Source: an uncultured Bryobacterales bacterium (GTDB taxonomy: Bacteria; Acidobacteriota; Terriglobia; Bryobacterales; UBA6623). Taken from it: a stretch of DNA of 64,000 nt. Position 1 is the first letter of the stretch, and the number at the start of each line of letters is the position of its first letter. Below, in pieces: positions 28,918 to 37,979 of this stretch. The DNA is taken from contig OX638379.1 in the NCBI GenBank assembly GCA_951813605.1, positions 542,139-606,138 on the forward strand. The letters are read 5' to 3'. Made by a program: the position numbers and the translations under genes. The notes beneath the pieces were generated by a model, which saw only the letters and a program-made list of their open reading frames with translations, searched no databases and had not been told where the DNA came from.

Positions 28918-31900
28918 TCACTCCCTTGTGATGGTTTCGTCTAGATTCAGCAGCACTCTGGATACGGCTGTCCATGCAGCGAGCTCGGTCGTGTCGGGTT
29001 CCCCGCCGTCCGCTGTCCCGACTGGCCTGTCGCCGAATGCTAGTTCCGGCGCGTTCAGGTCGCCGGATTCGATGCGCTTCCGCTGACCGTCGAGAAGCGA
29101 GAGAAGCTCGGCGCGCTCCGCCTGTCGCGGTGCCCTGGACAACACGCGCCTGAACGCGTAATCGACCCGCTGCCGATCGCTGGCGCCGCCCTCGCCGAGC
29201 GTGCGGCGGCCCAGCTCGCGCGCGGCCTCCATGAAAACCGTCTCATTCAAGGTGACCAGCGCCTGCAGCGGCGTGTTGGAGCGGTCACGTCGGACGCAGG
29301 AGAAGTCGCCAGTTGGGGTGTCGAAGGTCGAAAGCACGGGGAAGGGGACCGAACGGTATCGGAAGGCGTAGATCCCACGGCGATAGCGCTGCGCGCCGTC
29401 GTCGACATACCAGCGCTTCGGGCCGTAGCTGATTGGCGGGAGAAACAAGAATTCCGGCGCTGGGGGATACACGGGCTCCCCGCCGATCTCGGGTGTCAGC
29501 AGGCCGCTGGCTGCAAGTGCGATGTCCCGTACCAGTTCGCCATCCACGCGGAACCGCGAACCCCTCGCCAGCAAGCGGTTGTTCGGATCGCTTTCGAGCA
29601 GTTCCGGCGAGACGTGGGACGACTGCTGGTACGTCTCCGAGGCGGCAATTAGTCGATGAATGTGCTTCAGGCTCCAGCCGTTTTCCATCAGCTCTACCGC
29701 CAGCCAATCCAGCAGCTTGGGATGTGAAGGATCGGCCGACTGCCGTCCGAGGTCCTCGGCGGTTTCCACGATTCCCGTTCCGAAGTGACCTTGCCAGATT
29801 CTGTTGACGATAGATCGTGCTGTAGTTGGCGAGCTGCGGTCCACGAGCCAGTGCGCGAATGCGACCCGGCCCGGAATGTCCGCCAGGTCCGGCATGTCAT
29901 GCAAGAACCCGGGCACCCCGGCTTCAACCTGCTCGGTCGGCCGCAGGAAATCGCCGCGTTGGAGCATGCTGGTTACGCGCGGCTCGGCCCGCTCGTGCAT
30001 GACGAGCTGCGACGACCCTTCGGGATAGCGCTTCCACAACTCCTCGATGCGGCGATTGGCTTCGGCCCATTCGGCCACCGTCGTGCGCCAATAGCCGAAC
30101 ACCGCGGCCTCCTGCTCGGGCGTGCGTCTCTCAGGAGGAACGGACGATACGATCTTGCGCACGTGTGCCGGCAAAGGATCTGCAGCGGCGTTTTCCTCCG
30201 ACGTGTAAGAGAGGCGGTATCGACCGAGGTTCAAGGATTGGTTGTCATCGGGATTCCAGCCGCCGTGCTTCATCGACAGATGGAACTTCAGGTGCAGGGG
30301 CTCGTCCGCGACGAGCGGCTCTTTCAATTGGAAGACTGCGTTGTGTGGCGTGTTGCGCCTTCCTGGCCCTGCGTCGATATTCCAAGCGCTCATCTCGAAC
30401 CCGTCGATTGCAAAGCCGACATCGCCTAGAACGCGGCGCTTGCCGTCCTGGTCCGGGAAGAGGAAGGGGTCAAGCCAAGTGATTGGCGGATTCAAGTCGG
30501 CCGTTGCCCGGGAGAGGGCAACCTTCTTCCAGGCCTCAGGGTCGCTTGACGGCGCCGCTTCCACCTCGAACTCGGTGAGCGCGGCGGTGCCTAGGAGCGA
30601 CCTGCCGGGACCGCTCAACGGAAGCCGGGGGTCTGTCAGAACCTCGAGCCGAAACGCGTTGATCCGGCCCGATTCCAAACGGCCTTCGGGATTGACGACG
30701 CTTCTGGTCGGTGCAAAGCCTTCGGCAAGGAGGGACTTGTCGGGCAGCACGAGGTACTTCTCGCCACTGCCGAGCTTGATATGTGTGTCGAGCACGGTCC
30801 ACTCGGGTTGGGCCGAGGCCTCGTCCCGCTCCCAAGCGCCCATCCGAGCGCGCCAGTCTGGCGCGCGACGCCGCAAGTCCTGTTCGATCTCGTGAATTCC
30901 CGCGAAGATTTCCGCCCGGAGTTGGTCCTCCGCCGGAGTGTATACGGGTTGCGACGCCTCGTGGGAACTGTTGATAAACGCGAAAAGGCGGTAGTAGTCG
31001 CGCTGGGTGATGGGGTCGTACTTGTGATCGTGGCACTGGGCGCACTGGACGGTCAGGCCGAGTACGGCCTTGCCGATAGCGTCCATGCGGTCGAACATCG
31101 CCTCCATGCGGAATTGCTCGGGATTCGCACCTCCCTCGGCATTGATCATTGAATTGCGCAGAAAACCGGTCGCCACCCGACCGTCTTGCGTCGCGCCGGG
31201 TAGCAGGTCACCCGCGATCTGCTCGACTACGAATCGGTCATAGGGCATGTCCTCGTTCAGCGCGTTTACCACCCAATCCCGGTAGAACCACACCTGGCGC
31301 GGCTTGTCCTTCTCGAACCCGTCCGAATCGGCGTAGCGCGCCGCGTCGAGCCAGATACGGCCCCAGCGCTCGCCGTAATGCGGGGAGGCCAGCAGCCGCT
31401 CCACGAGGCGACCGTAGGCTCCCTGGCCGGTGTCGGCCAGAAAACGATCTGTCTCCTCGACGGTCGGTGGAAGGCCTGTCAGGTCGAGGCTAAGTCGCCG
31501 CAGCAATGTATCTTTCGCCGCGCGGGGGGAAGGCGTTAGGCCCTCGGCCTCCAGCTTGGCGAGCACGATGCTGTCTATCGGATTCGATCCCCAATCGCTT
31601 GGCCGTGGCAGAAGCTCGGGCCGTTCAGGCGGCACGAACGCCCAATGCCGGCTCAGTCCCGCGTCAATCCCGCTGCCCTCCGGCCAGATTGCGCCTTGCT
31701 CGATCCACGCGCGTATGCTCGCAATCTCGTCGACGGCAAGCTGGCCGCCCATCGGCATGCGGTTGCCCTCGCCCAAACCCGCCACGCGCTGGTAGATGCT
31801 ACTCGCTTCGGGCTCGTGCCTGACGATGCGAGGGCCGCTCGGCCCCTTTTCCATCGCTACGCTTCGCGAGTCCAGCCGAAGCTGGCCGAGCTGCTGGCCC

Positions 31901-32022
31901 TCTCCGTGGCAGGCATAGCACTTGGCTCGAAAAATTGGCTCGATATCCTGAGAGAAATCGACGCCCTCTGCGGCAAAGGAAACCGCGACGCCATAGACTA
32001 GCAGCCAAACAACACGCACCAT
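28918..32022 (-). CDS. DUF1549/DUF1553 cytochrome with N-terminal PSCyt1 domain
   Basis: 1034 residues from ATG 32022 (AGGA close upstream); GTG 32037 would add five. After a signal peptide (1-18) comes a cytochrome c-like domain with CYACH near residues 35-39, then DUF1549 (SLDLTGLPPTVEETDRF, YGERWGRIWLDAARYADSDG, and a second heme site CAQCHDHKYDPI). A long beta-rich insert (about 390-640) follows, then DUF1553 (VNRIWQGHFGTGIVETAEDLG, the RDRSNTPLQALVTLN end). The family is exported, of unknown enzymatic role, and coupled to DUF1501. This copy carries the full two-heme architecture, unlike the copy at 44.3 kb. Confidence 0.92.
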   Translation of the reverse strand: MVRVVWLLVYGVAVSFAAEGVDFSQDIEPIFRAKCYACHGEGQQLGQLRLDSRSVAMEKGPSGPRIVRHEPEASSIYQRVAGLGEGNRMPMGGQLAVDEIASIRAWIEQGAIWPEGSGIDAGLSRHWAFVPPERPELLPRPSDWGSNPIDSIVLAKLEAEGLTPSPRAAKDTLLRRLSLDLTGLPPTVEETDRFLADTGQGAYGRLVERLLASPHYGERWGRIWLDAARYADSDGFEKDKPRQVWFYRDWVVNALNEDMPYDRFVVEQIAGDLLPGATQDGRVATGFLRNSMINAEGGANPEQFRMEAMFDRMDAIGKAVLGLTVQCAQCHDHKYDPITQRDYYRLFAFINSSHEASQPVYTPAEDQLRAEIFAGIHEIEQDLRRRAPDWRARMGAWERDEASAQPEWTVLDTHIKLGSGEKYLVLPDKSLLAEGFAPTRSVVNPEGRLESGRINAFRLEVLTDPRLPLSGPGRSLLGTAALTEFEVEAAPSSDPEAWKKVALSRATADLNPPITWLDPFLFPDQDGKRRVLGDVGFAIDGFEMSAWNIDAGPGRRNTPHNAVFQLKEPLVADEPLHLKFHLSMKHGGWNPDDNQSLNLGRYRLSYTSEENAAADPLPAHVRKIVSSVPPERRTPEQEAAVFGYWRTTVAEWAEANRRIEELWKRYPEGSSQLVMHERAEPRVTSMLQRGDFLRPTEQVEAGVPGFLHDMPDLADIPGRVAFAHWLVDRSSPTTARSIVNRIWQGHFGTGIVETAEDLGRQSADPSHPKLLDWLAVELMENGWSLKHIHRLIAASETYQQSSHVSPELLESDPNNRLLARGSRFRVDGELVRDIALAASGLLTPEIGGEPVYPPAPEFLFLPPISYGPKRWYVDDGAQRYRRGIYAFRYRSVPFPVLSTFDTPTGDFSCVRRDRSNTPLQALVTLNETVFMEAARELGRRTLGEGGASDRQRVDYAFRRVLSRAPRQAERAELLSLLDGQRKRIESGDLNAPELAFGDRPVGTADGGEPDTTELAAWTAVSRVLLNLDETITRE

Positions 32023-32145
32023 AGGATCCTGCCGCACATTATATTATTGCCCGCGCTCCTGGTACCTGCCCGCGCGAAGTGACGCAAAGTCCGCAAACGG
32101 CGGTCCAATGTACATGTCGCGCCACGGGGCGTGTCCGGCTGAAGT

Positions 32146-32167
32146 CCGGTCAGTTTGAGCTGACCGG
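32146..32167. repeat. Inverted repeat in the spacer upstream of the DUF1553 gene
   Basis: CCGGTCAG and CTGACCGG pair perfectly around a six-base centre, about 125 bases upstream of the DUF1553 start. It could be an operator or a transcript hairpin. The rest of 32023-32366 holds no recognised gene. Confidence 0.3.
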
Positions 32168-32366
32168 CGAGGTCGCGAGGCATCCCGAGACCACAAGCAT
32201 CGGCATTCCGTCCGCAATCACGCTCTTTGCGAACCCCGCTCCGCGCTGCGGCACTCCCGACGTCGGCTTCGGGAAGTGGTAGCAGATGCAGGATTCTCCG
32301 AATGTATCGTCGACACCTGAAAGGTTTCGAGGGCTGAATAAAGCCTTGATGTCTGAGCCTGTGAAC

Positions 32367-33028
32367 TCATCCCCCAGCGCTGAACACCACTGTCCCGGTC
32401 ACCGGGTCCGCTCGGAACATGGAGATTGAATCGCTGCGCCAGCGAGGGTCGCTGGCAAGGATCGGTCTCGCACAGAACCCCTTCGCCTGGACTTCCATCG
32501 CCGCGCATCGCACGAATTCCGCAAGCCTTGCACCGGTGCCGTCGGCTTCCAAGGCGGCAGCCTTGACTTTGCCGGGACTGCACCAGCCGGTCAGGTCGCG
32601 CCGGTAGATCCCTGTCCCGATGATTGCAGTCTCGCCGTCCCAGCCGATTTCAATCAGGCAGGCCTGCTTCGGCTGGTCGAGACCGCTCTTGAAATTCGTG
32701 AACTCATGGTAGATCCAACCCTACTCTCCGAGCGAGACAACGCGGTGGAACTCAGCGCAAGAGTCGGTGGCGAAATTGACGACCAACGGCCCTTGCGCCG
32801 TTCCCTCGCGCCGTTGCTCGGGTGGGAATACCGTGGAAGTCTTTCCATCACCAGAAGGCAGCGACAGGCGAACAAATACGTAGCACGGCACGTACCTTCA
32901 TCCCTCATCGTCCTGGGATGCTCCACGAGCCTCTCCGGTGCTGTTTTCGGTCACGCATCCCAGCCGTGCCCGGAAGGACAGTGGAAAAACAGAAAAGCAA
33001 GAAGCGCGTGCCCCGCGATCAGCTTCAT
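32367..33028 (-). pseudogene. Broken gene for a secreted protein, family unknown
   Basis: From ATG 33028 a clear signal peptide is encoded (MKLIAGHALLAFLFFHC), which stops after 25 codons. The reading then continues in another frame (VTENSTGEARG), hits TGA at about 32900, and stays open to TGA at 32369-32367 except for one TAG at 32723-32721. The body has normal protein composition (FVRLSLPSGDGKTSTVFPP, VVNFATDSCAEFHRVV, DQPKQACLIEIGWDGETAII). At least one frameshift and two nonsense mutations separate signal and body. I do not recognise the family. About 215 codons remain. Confidence 0.6.
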
Positions 33029-33178
33029 GCTTCGCAGATCAGCGAGAGACGGTTTGTTGGCACTGCGAAGAGAACTCTAGCGGCGCGAGCGAGTTACGCC
33101 GGAGCGCTTGTTCGCGGACTCGGGTGCCGCGAGGCGGCATGCCGAGAGTGCGGTCGGTTTCTGGGTTGGTGCGAGGAC

Positions 33179-34726
33179 CTACTTTCCCGGAAGTGCGAAA
33201 CAGTACACGACTGAATCGTAGTCGACCGCATAGATCTGGGCTTCGGCAATCGCCAGCCCGCTGAAATGCACCCACGTCCCCATCGCGTTGCCGCTGTTGA
33301 ACAATTCCTCACCGGTCAAAGCGTCCAGAGCATACAGAACTGCTGGCTGGTTGTTCGTGGTCTGGCGCCCCTCGACGGAATCTCTCTGGTTGACATTCTC
33401 GCCGTTTGCGAGCACGAACGCAACGCCGTTCGCGAGAGCCACGGGCTCGGGCACTTTGAAATTCTGGGATATCCACGCCGCTTTCAACCGCGGCTTGCCA
33501 CTACGCTCCTCAGCAACTACTTCGAACGCCATCACGCTTCCGTCCGGGCTCGGACCGTGCGACAGCGGGAATTCCGGCGCCGAGGTCGAGGCGGGACCGT
33601 ACATCGGTACGTAAAGCCAAGTCCGTCCGTCGTCGCTTCGCCAGGTTGAAAGGCCCCCCCAAATCCCGAATGAAGTGGATGACCGCGGATCGTTTCCTAG
33701 TCTGATGCCTTCCAGCAGCGGAGTCTGGTGATCTCGTCCGCCCAGGGAATCGGCATCGAGCAGGTACAAGACCCCCTCCTTCGCTCCGGAGGCGAGCAAG
33801 TTGTAGCCTTGCCAACCGAACCACACGGGGCTGGCTGCGCCGAAGTCTAGATCGCGCCGGTAGAGCTCCCAGTGATTGCTAGGGACGAAATGATCGGCCA
33901 GTTCCAGTTCTCCGAGAGATGCCGCCACCACGCTGTTCGAGTAATCCCCGAAGCGCGGGTTGAATGGCCCGTCCGCCGTCGAACCGTAGACGCGCCCGTT
34001 CTCGCCGATCACCGGTCCGCCACGCCCCCAGATTCCTCCAGTAGTCGTGTTCGAGAGCAACAGCTGTCGCACGACAGGCCGGTGACGGTCGCTGATCTCC
34101 ATCGAGTAGAATCCCGACAGCGAACCCCCGCAGCCCTGCGCCAAGGTCGTGTAAATCCTGTTTCCAAAAAGGTTGAGGCTCCATGCCTTCGCGAAGGGCG
34201 GCACGAATTGCGCCGGGCCGAAACGCACGTTGCCGCTGCCCATGTCGAGCCCGTATAGCGCGCCGTTCTCTGCGAGGGTGTAGAGGAGGCCTGTGCGCGT
34301 GTCGAGCGTCGGAGTGGCGTTCACGCCGTTCGGACAGTAAACACTGCCTTGCAGGCCGGTATTGGTGGGCAGCGCGTACTTCACCGGCTTCCAATCCCAC
34401 AAGAGATCGCCGGAACTCGCATCGAGAGCGAAGACGCCACCCTCCTTGCCTGCTACGAAGACGACATCTTTGATGCCTTTGGCAGTCGTGACGTCAGCGG
34501 CGACGATGGGAGCGGTCAGTGCCCCCAACAGGGATGCCTCGTTGTCAACCTTGGCGTTCCACTTCAATTCCAGATTGGAAACATTCTCGGTGCTGAGCGT
34601 TCGCTCGCTCCTGGCCCACCCCGACCGTTGCGGGTCGTGTCCAAACGTCGGCCAGTCTCCGGCTCCTGCCGGTCGCGGTGCAAGCATCGCGCCGATCAAC
34701 AAGAAGGTCACACCAGCCAGGTTCAA
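33179..34726 (-). CDS. PQQ-type beta-propeller protein, exported
   Basis: 515 residues from TTG 34726, which has AGGGAGAG about 8 bases upstream and directly begins a signal peptide (NLAGVTFLLIGAMLAP, cut near residue 22). The longer frame from 34786 adds 20 non-signal residues. Blades of the PQQ quinoprotein propeller are visible: VVFVAGKEGGVFALDASSGDLLWDWKP, LYALDALTGEELFNSG and similar W-motifs. It lacks a cytochrome c domain, so electrons would pass to a separate carrier. Alcohol/sugar dehydrogenase or a BamB-like scaffold are both possible; the size favours a dehydrogenase-like propeller. Confidence 0.78.
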   Translation of the reverse strand: MNLAGVTFLLIGAMLAPRPAGAGDWPTFGHDPQRSGWARSERTLSTENVSNLELKWNAKVDNEASLLGALTAPIVAADVTTAKGIKDVVFVAGKEGGVFALDASSGDLLWDWKPVKYALPTNTGLQGSVYCPNGVNATPTLDTRTGLLYTLAENGALYGLDMGSGNVRFGPAQFVPPFAKAWSLNLFGNRIYTTLAQGCGGSLSGFYSMEISDRHRPVVRQLLLSNTTTGGIWGRGGPVIGENGRVYGSTADGPFNPRFGDYSNSVVAASLGELELADHFVPSNHWELYRRDLDFGAASPVWFGWQGYNLLASGAKEGVLYLLDADSLGGRDHQTPLLEGIRLGNDPRSSTSFGIWGGLSTWRSDDGRTWLYVPMYGPASTSAPEFPLSHGPSPDGSVMAFEVVAEERSGKPRLKAAWISQNFKVPEPVALANGVAFVLANGENVNQRDSVEGRQTTNNQPAVLYALDALTGEELFNSGNAMGTWVHFSGLAIAEAQIYAVDYDSVVYCFALPGK

Positions 34727-35123
34727 GATCGATCTCTCCCTGCCTATCCTACGTGGAGGCGCAGCCCGTCCGGCGGGAGCTCGCAATGAGAATTCGCGCT
34801 CTCTAGTCCGTGACAGAGCGAATGATTCCTATAGTCCGTTCGTGTCTTCTTACGGGGTTCGACCGGCTGGAATCGACGCTTGCCGGCGGGAGTCGATCGG
34901 AAACCCGCCTTCGGGATCCCGGGAAACAGGTCCGGACTCCTAGAGAGAGTGAACGCACGGTACTGTCCGGGTCTTTCCTGACAAAAGACTCTATCGACCG
35001 GAATCCAAAGCCCGTTACCGAGGCAGCGCGAGGTGCAACAGGGCCGCTCTAGCCATGCACGCTGCCAGGCCGGCAGACTGGAATTGACGCCTTTCGCCGG
35101 GTCTTACCCAATCGCTGCTTGAC

Positions 35124-35158
35124 GGTGAGCCCATCCAAGCCGGGGGCTTGGATTCACC
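35124..35158 (-). terminator. Strong extended hairpin downstream of htrA
   Basis: ATCCAAGCC and GGCTTGGAT form a perfect 9-bp stem with a GGG loop (on the plus strand), extended by GGTGA/TCACC across a four-base bulge. It lies about 130 bases after the htrA stop on the minus strand. No T-tract follows, so a leader-structure role for the next gene is also possible. Confidence 0.4.
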
Positions 35159-35237
35159 GGCACCCCTTGCAGCCGATCCGTGCATGGAATTGCAGCCACC
35201 CGATCCCCGGAGAGCGGTCGCTTGGGGGCGGAAGGAT

Positions 35238-35273
35238 CGGTCCCGCCGGGCTAGCTGTGATTCGACGGGACCG
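35238..35273 (-). terminator. Inverted repeat just after the htrA stop
   Basis: CGGTCCCG and CGGGACCG pair perfectly over a 20-base loop, beginning 18 bases after the htrA stop codon. The position suits a transcript end, but the loop is long and there is no T-run. Confidence 0.35.
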
Positions 35274-35290
35274 GCTGGTTTTGTCGGGCC

Positions 35291-36835
35291 TTAGTCGGAG
35301 AGCAGGCCTGCCAGGTAAATCGTGCGCCACCCGCGGTCCGTGAGCCGCATCACCTTGAAGGCGACGTCTGATCCGGGTGTCAGGTTCTTCTGTATCTCGC
35401 GCAACTCCCGCGTGGAGCTGATCTCCATGCGGTTCACGGCGAGCACGACGTCACCCGGCCGCAATTGGACGCTCTCCGCGAAAGAGCCCCGCTCCACTTT
35501 GGTGACGAGGATCCCACCGCTGAGGGTAAGTCGCATTCTCTCGCGCCTCTCGGCGCTGATCTCCTGCACTGTGATGCCGAATCGAACCGACGCTGTTTCT
35601 TCGTCCTGCTCCTGCGGCGGCGCCTCTGCCCGTTCGGGATACAGTTTCAAACGATCCGCGATCGTCACGTCGAGAGTCAGCCTCTTCCCGACGCGGAAGA
35701 CCTCGATCGGAACAGTCTCGCCCACGCTGATCGCAGCAACCACTTCAATCAGCTTTTCGCCGCTATCGATCTTCGTGCCGTCCACGCTAACGATGATGTC
35801 CTCGTCTCGCATGCCAGCCTTCTCTGCCGGTCCGCCTTCGACCGTGCGAATCACGAAGACACCGCCGTCGGCGCCGTAAGAGCGGCTAAGCGAGGGGTTG
35901 TCGCCACTGAACTCAACCCCGATCGACCCTCGAGAGACGCGCCCGTACCGAATGATCTGGTTGTAGGTCTTGACCATGATGTTCGAAGCGAGAGCGAAGC
36001 CGATGCCGTCGTAACCGCCGGCGCGGGTAATGATGGCTGTATTGATTCCGATGACCTCGCCGCGAATGTTCAGTAGCGGCCCGCCGCTATTGCCGGGATT
36101 GATCGCGGCGTCTGTCTGCAGGAACTTCCTAAATGGCCGACGCCGGCTGCGTTCACCCATTTCGCGAGATTTCGCGCTGATGATTCCAACGGTGACGGTT
36201 TCGGGAAAACCGAACGGCGAACCGATGGCGACAGCCCAGTCCCCGACATTCGCGCCGTCAGAATTGCCGATCTTGGCCGCCTGCATGGACTTCTTGTCCT
36301 CGACATGGATGACTGCCAAGTCCGTTTCGACGTCGACACCGATCAGCTTGGCGTCGTAATGCTCCTTGTCGTCCACGTACATGACTTGGATTCGATCCGC
36401 ACCGTCGACGAGATGCTCGTTGGTGATGATATAGCCCTTGGGGTCGACGATCACACCCGAACCTTGGCCGGGCCCCCGGCGGCGCGGCTGACGCCCCGGT
36501 TCCCCCGGGATGCCGAAGAAGCGCCGGAACATGTCTTCCGGACTGTTGAAGAACGGCTCGTCGGGCAATTGCTCGTCGTCGCCGGACGCCGGTATGAAGA
36601 TGCTCACAACCGAGGGGCGCACCTTGCGCGCAAGTTCGGAAAACTGATTCTCGACGGGCTCAGCGTCGGGAACGGCGAGTGGCGTGGCATCGGTCACCGG
36701 CTCGTCGGCTTCTGGCGCGGCGTCGGCCGAGCCGGAGATTACCGTGCCTATGAGAATGCCTGCGACCAGCGTGCTGAACACTAGAATCAGAGGCAACAAT
36801 GCTTTGGGCTTGTAACGTGTGATGGGGCTGCTCAT
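35291..36835 (-). CDS. degQ: HtrA/DegP-type serine protease with two PDZ domains
   Basis: 514 residues. An N-terminal membrane anchor or signal (12-33) is followed by an acidic linker, then a trypsin-like protease domain with His141 (ITNEHLVDG), Asp172 (TDLAVIHV) and Ser250 (NPGNSGGPLLN). PDZ1 (about 310-400, GGVFVIRTVEGGPAEKAGM) and PDZ2 (about 425-510, GGILVTKVERGSFAESV) follow. A basic/proline-rich insert (RQPRRRGPGQGSG) replaces part of the LA loop. The role is degradation or refolding of damaged envelope proteins. It appears monocistronic. Confidence 0.95.
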   Translation of the reverse strand: MSSPITRYKPKALLPLILVFSTLVAGILIGTVISGSADAAPEADEPVTDATPLAVPDAEPVENQFSELARKVRPSVVSIFIPASGDDEQLPDEPFFNSPEDMFRRFFGIPGEPGRQPRRRGPGQGSGVIVDPKGYIITNEHLVDGADRIQVMYVDDKEHYDAKLIGVDVETDLAVIHVEDKKSMQAAKIGNSDGANVGDWAVAIGSPFGFPETVTVGIISAKSREMGERSRRRPFRKFLQTDAAINPGNSGGPLLNIRGEVIGINTAIITRAGGYDGIGFALASNIMVKTYNQIIRYGRVSRGSIGVEFSGDNPSLSRSYGADGGVFVIRTVEGGPAEKAGMRDEDIIVSVDGTKIDSGEKLIEVVAAISVGETVPIEVFRVGKRLTLDVTIADRLKLYPERAEAPPQEQDEETASVRFGITVQEISAERRERMRLTLSGGILVTKVERGSFAESVQLRPGDVVLAVNRMEISSTRELREIQKNLTPGSDVAFKVMRLTDRGWRTIYLAGLLSD

Positions 36836-36887
36836 GATCTGTTAGACGTTTCCACGTCGCGAAAGGTTCTTTCCTTCCTGCGGTTCA

Positions 36888-37979
36888 TTATCGCCTGTTC
36901 CGCGAATCGGCCGGTGTTTCTTGGCGCGGAATCTTAGGTTGCTGCTGGGCCAGGCAGTGCAGCGCTCCTTGACCGACTGCGACATCGACGCAGTGAATCC
37001 CGCACACCGCGCGTTCGGGAAAGCAAGCCTCGAGCGCGCGGATCGCGATTTTGTCGTTCGGATCGTTGAACGTAGGCACGAGCACGGAGCCGTTTCCTAT
37101 GTAGAAGTTGGCGTAGCTTGCCGGAAGCCGGTCCCCATCGAATACCAGCCTCTGGGGCATTGGGAGTTCGACGACCTCGAGTTGGCAGCCGGCTTGGTTG
37201 CGCATGCCTCTAAGGCGTGCCAGATTGTCCCGAAGCGGCCGGTGGTTGTCGTCCCTGCGGTCGTGCTGGACAATGGTGGCCACGGCTCGCGGCCCTACGA
37301 AACGGGCGAGCGTGTCGATATGGGCGCTGGTGTCGTCCCCGGCGATCCCGTGGCCCAGCCAAAGAATGTTCGTAGCTCCCAGAGTCTCGCTCAGCACGGC
37401 TTCGAGGTCGTCTCTCTTGAGTCCCGGGTTCCGAGCGCGTCCTCCCCGTCCGAGCAAGCATTCCTCTGTGGTCATGAGCGTTCCGAGCCCGTTACTCTCG
37501 ATGGCGCCTCCTTCCATTCTGATGGCGCGGCCCTTGACCGCCGGCTCGACGATGGCGGCTCCGCAAGCCCGGGCGATGAATTGCCCGACCCTCGCGTCCA
37601 ACTGCCAGTTGGAGTAGCGCCCCCAGCCGTTGAATCTCCAGCAGACCGCGCCTAGGGTGTTGTCACGCACCACAAACGTGGGGCCGGAGTCCCTGAGCCA
37701 CGAACGATCCGTCGGGCACAGATGGACTTCAAGCAGGTCCGGATCGGCCCCTCCGCGCCGCATCATCGACGCGGCGCGCTTCGCCTCGGGTGCGTCTCGA
37801 ACGAGCAAGTGGACAGTTTCGTGGGCCTGTAGCTTCCGCACGAATTCCACCATGGCCCATCGCACTGCCGAGAGCTTGCCCGGCCAGTCGCTTGATAGGT
37901 GCGGATAGGCCAGCCACGTAGCCTCGTGCGGTTCCCACTCCGCCGGCATGCGGACACAGGCTTCGCCGCCGGGCTTCAT
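36888..37979 (-). CDS. aguA: Agmatine deiminase
   Basis: 363 residues from ATG 37979; this start overlaps the aguB stop by four bases (ATGA). The frame could extend to 38078, but those 33 residues lie inside aguB and have no family match. Motifs of the peptidyl-arginine-deiminase fold are PAEWEPHEATWLAYP, RSWLRDSGPTFVV, RMEGGAIESNG, LGHGIAGDDTSAHID and GQGALHCLAQQQP with the nucleophile at Cys342. It converts agmatine to N-carbamoylputrescine and ammonia. With aguB it makes putrescine from decarboxylated arginine; no arginine decarboxylase is in the window. Confidence 0.93.
   Translation of the reverse strand: MKPGGEACVRMPAEWEPHEATWLAYPHLSSDWPGKLSAVRWAMVEFVRKLQAHETVHLLVRDAPEAKRAASMMRRGGADPDLLEVHLCPTDRSWLRDSGPTFVVRDNTLGAVCWRFNGWGRYSNWQLDARVGQFIARACGAAIVEPAVKGRAIRMEGGAIESNGLGTLMTTEECLLGRGGRARNPGLKRDDLEAVLSETLGATNILWLGHGIAGDDTSAHIDTLARFVGPRAVATIVQHDRRDDNHRPLRDNLARLRGMRNQAGCQLEVVELPMPQRLVFDGDRLPASYANFYIGNGSVLVPTFNDPNDKIAIRALEACFPERAVCGIHCVDVAVGQGALHCLAQQQPKIPRQETPADSRNRR

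Larger units (their letters stand above)
34727..35290. other. Spacer between htrA and the PQQ-protein gene, with two hairpins
   Basis: 564 bases with no recognised gene on either strand. It holds the two inverted repeats listed separately, close to the htrA end. Short frames have no start signals. Confidence 0.45.
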
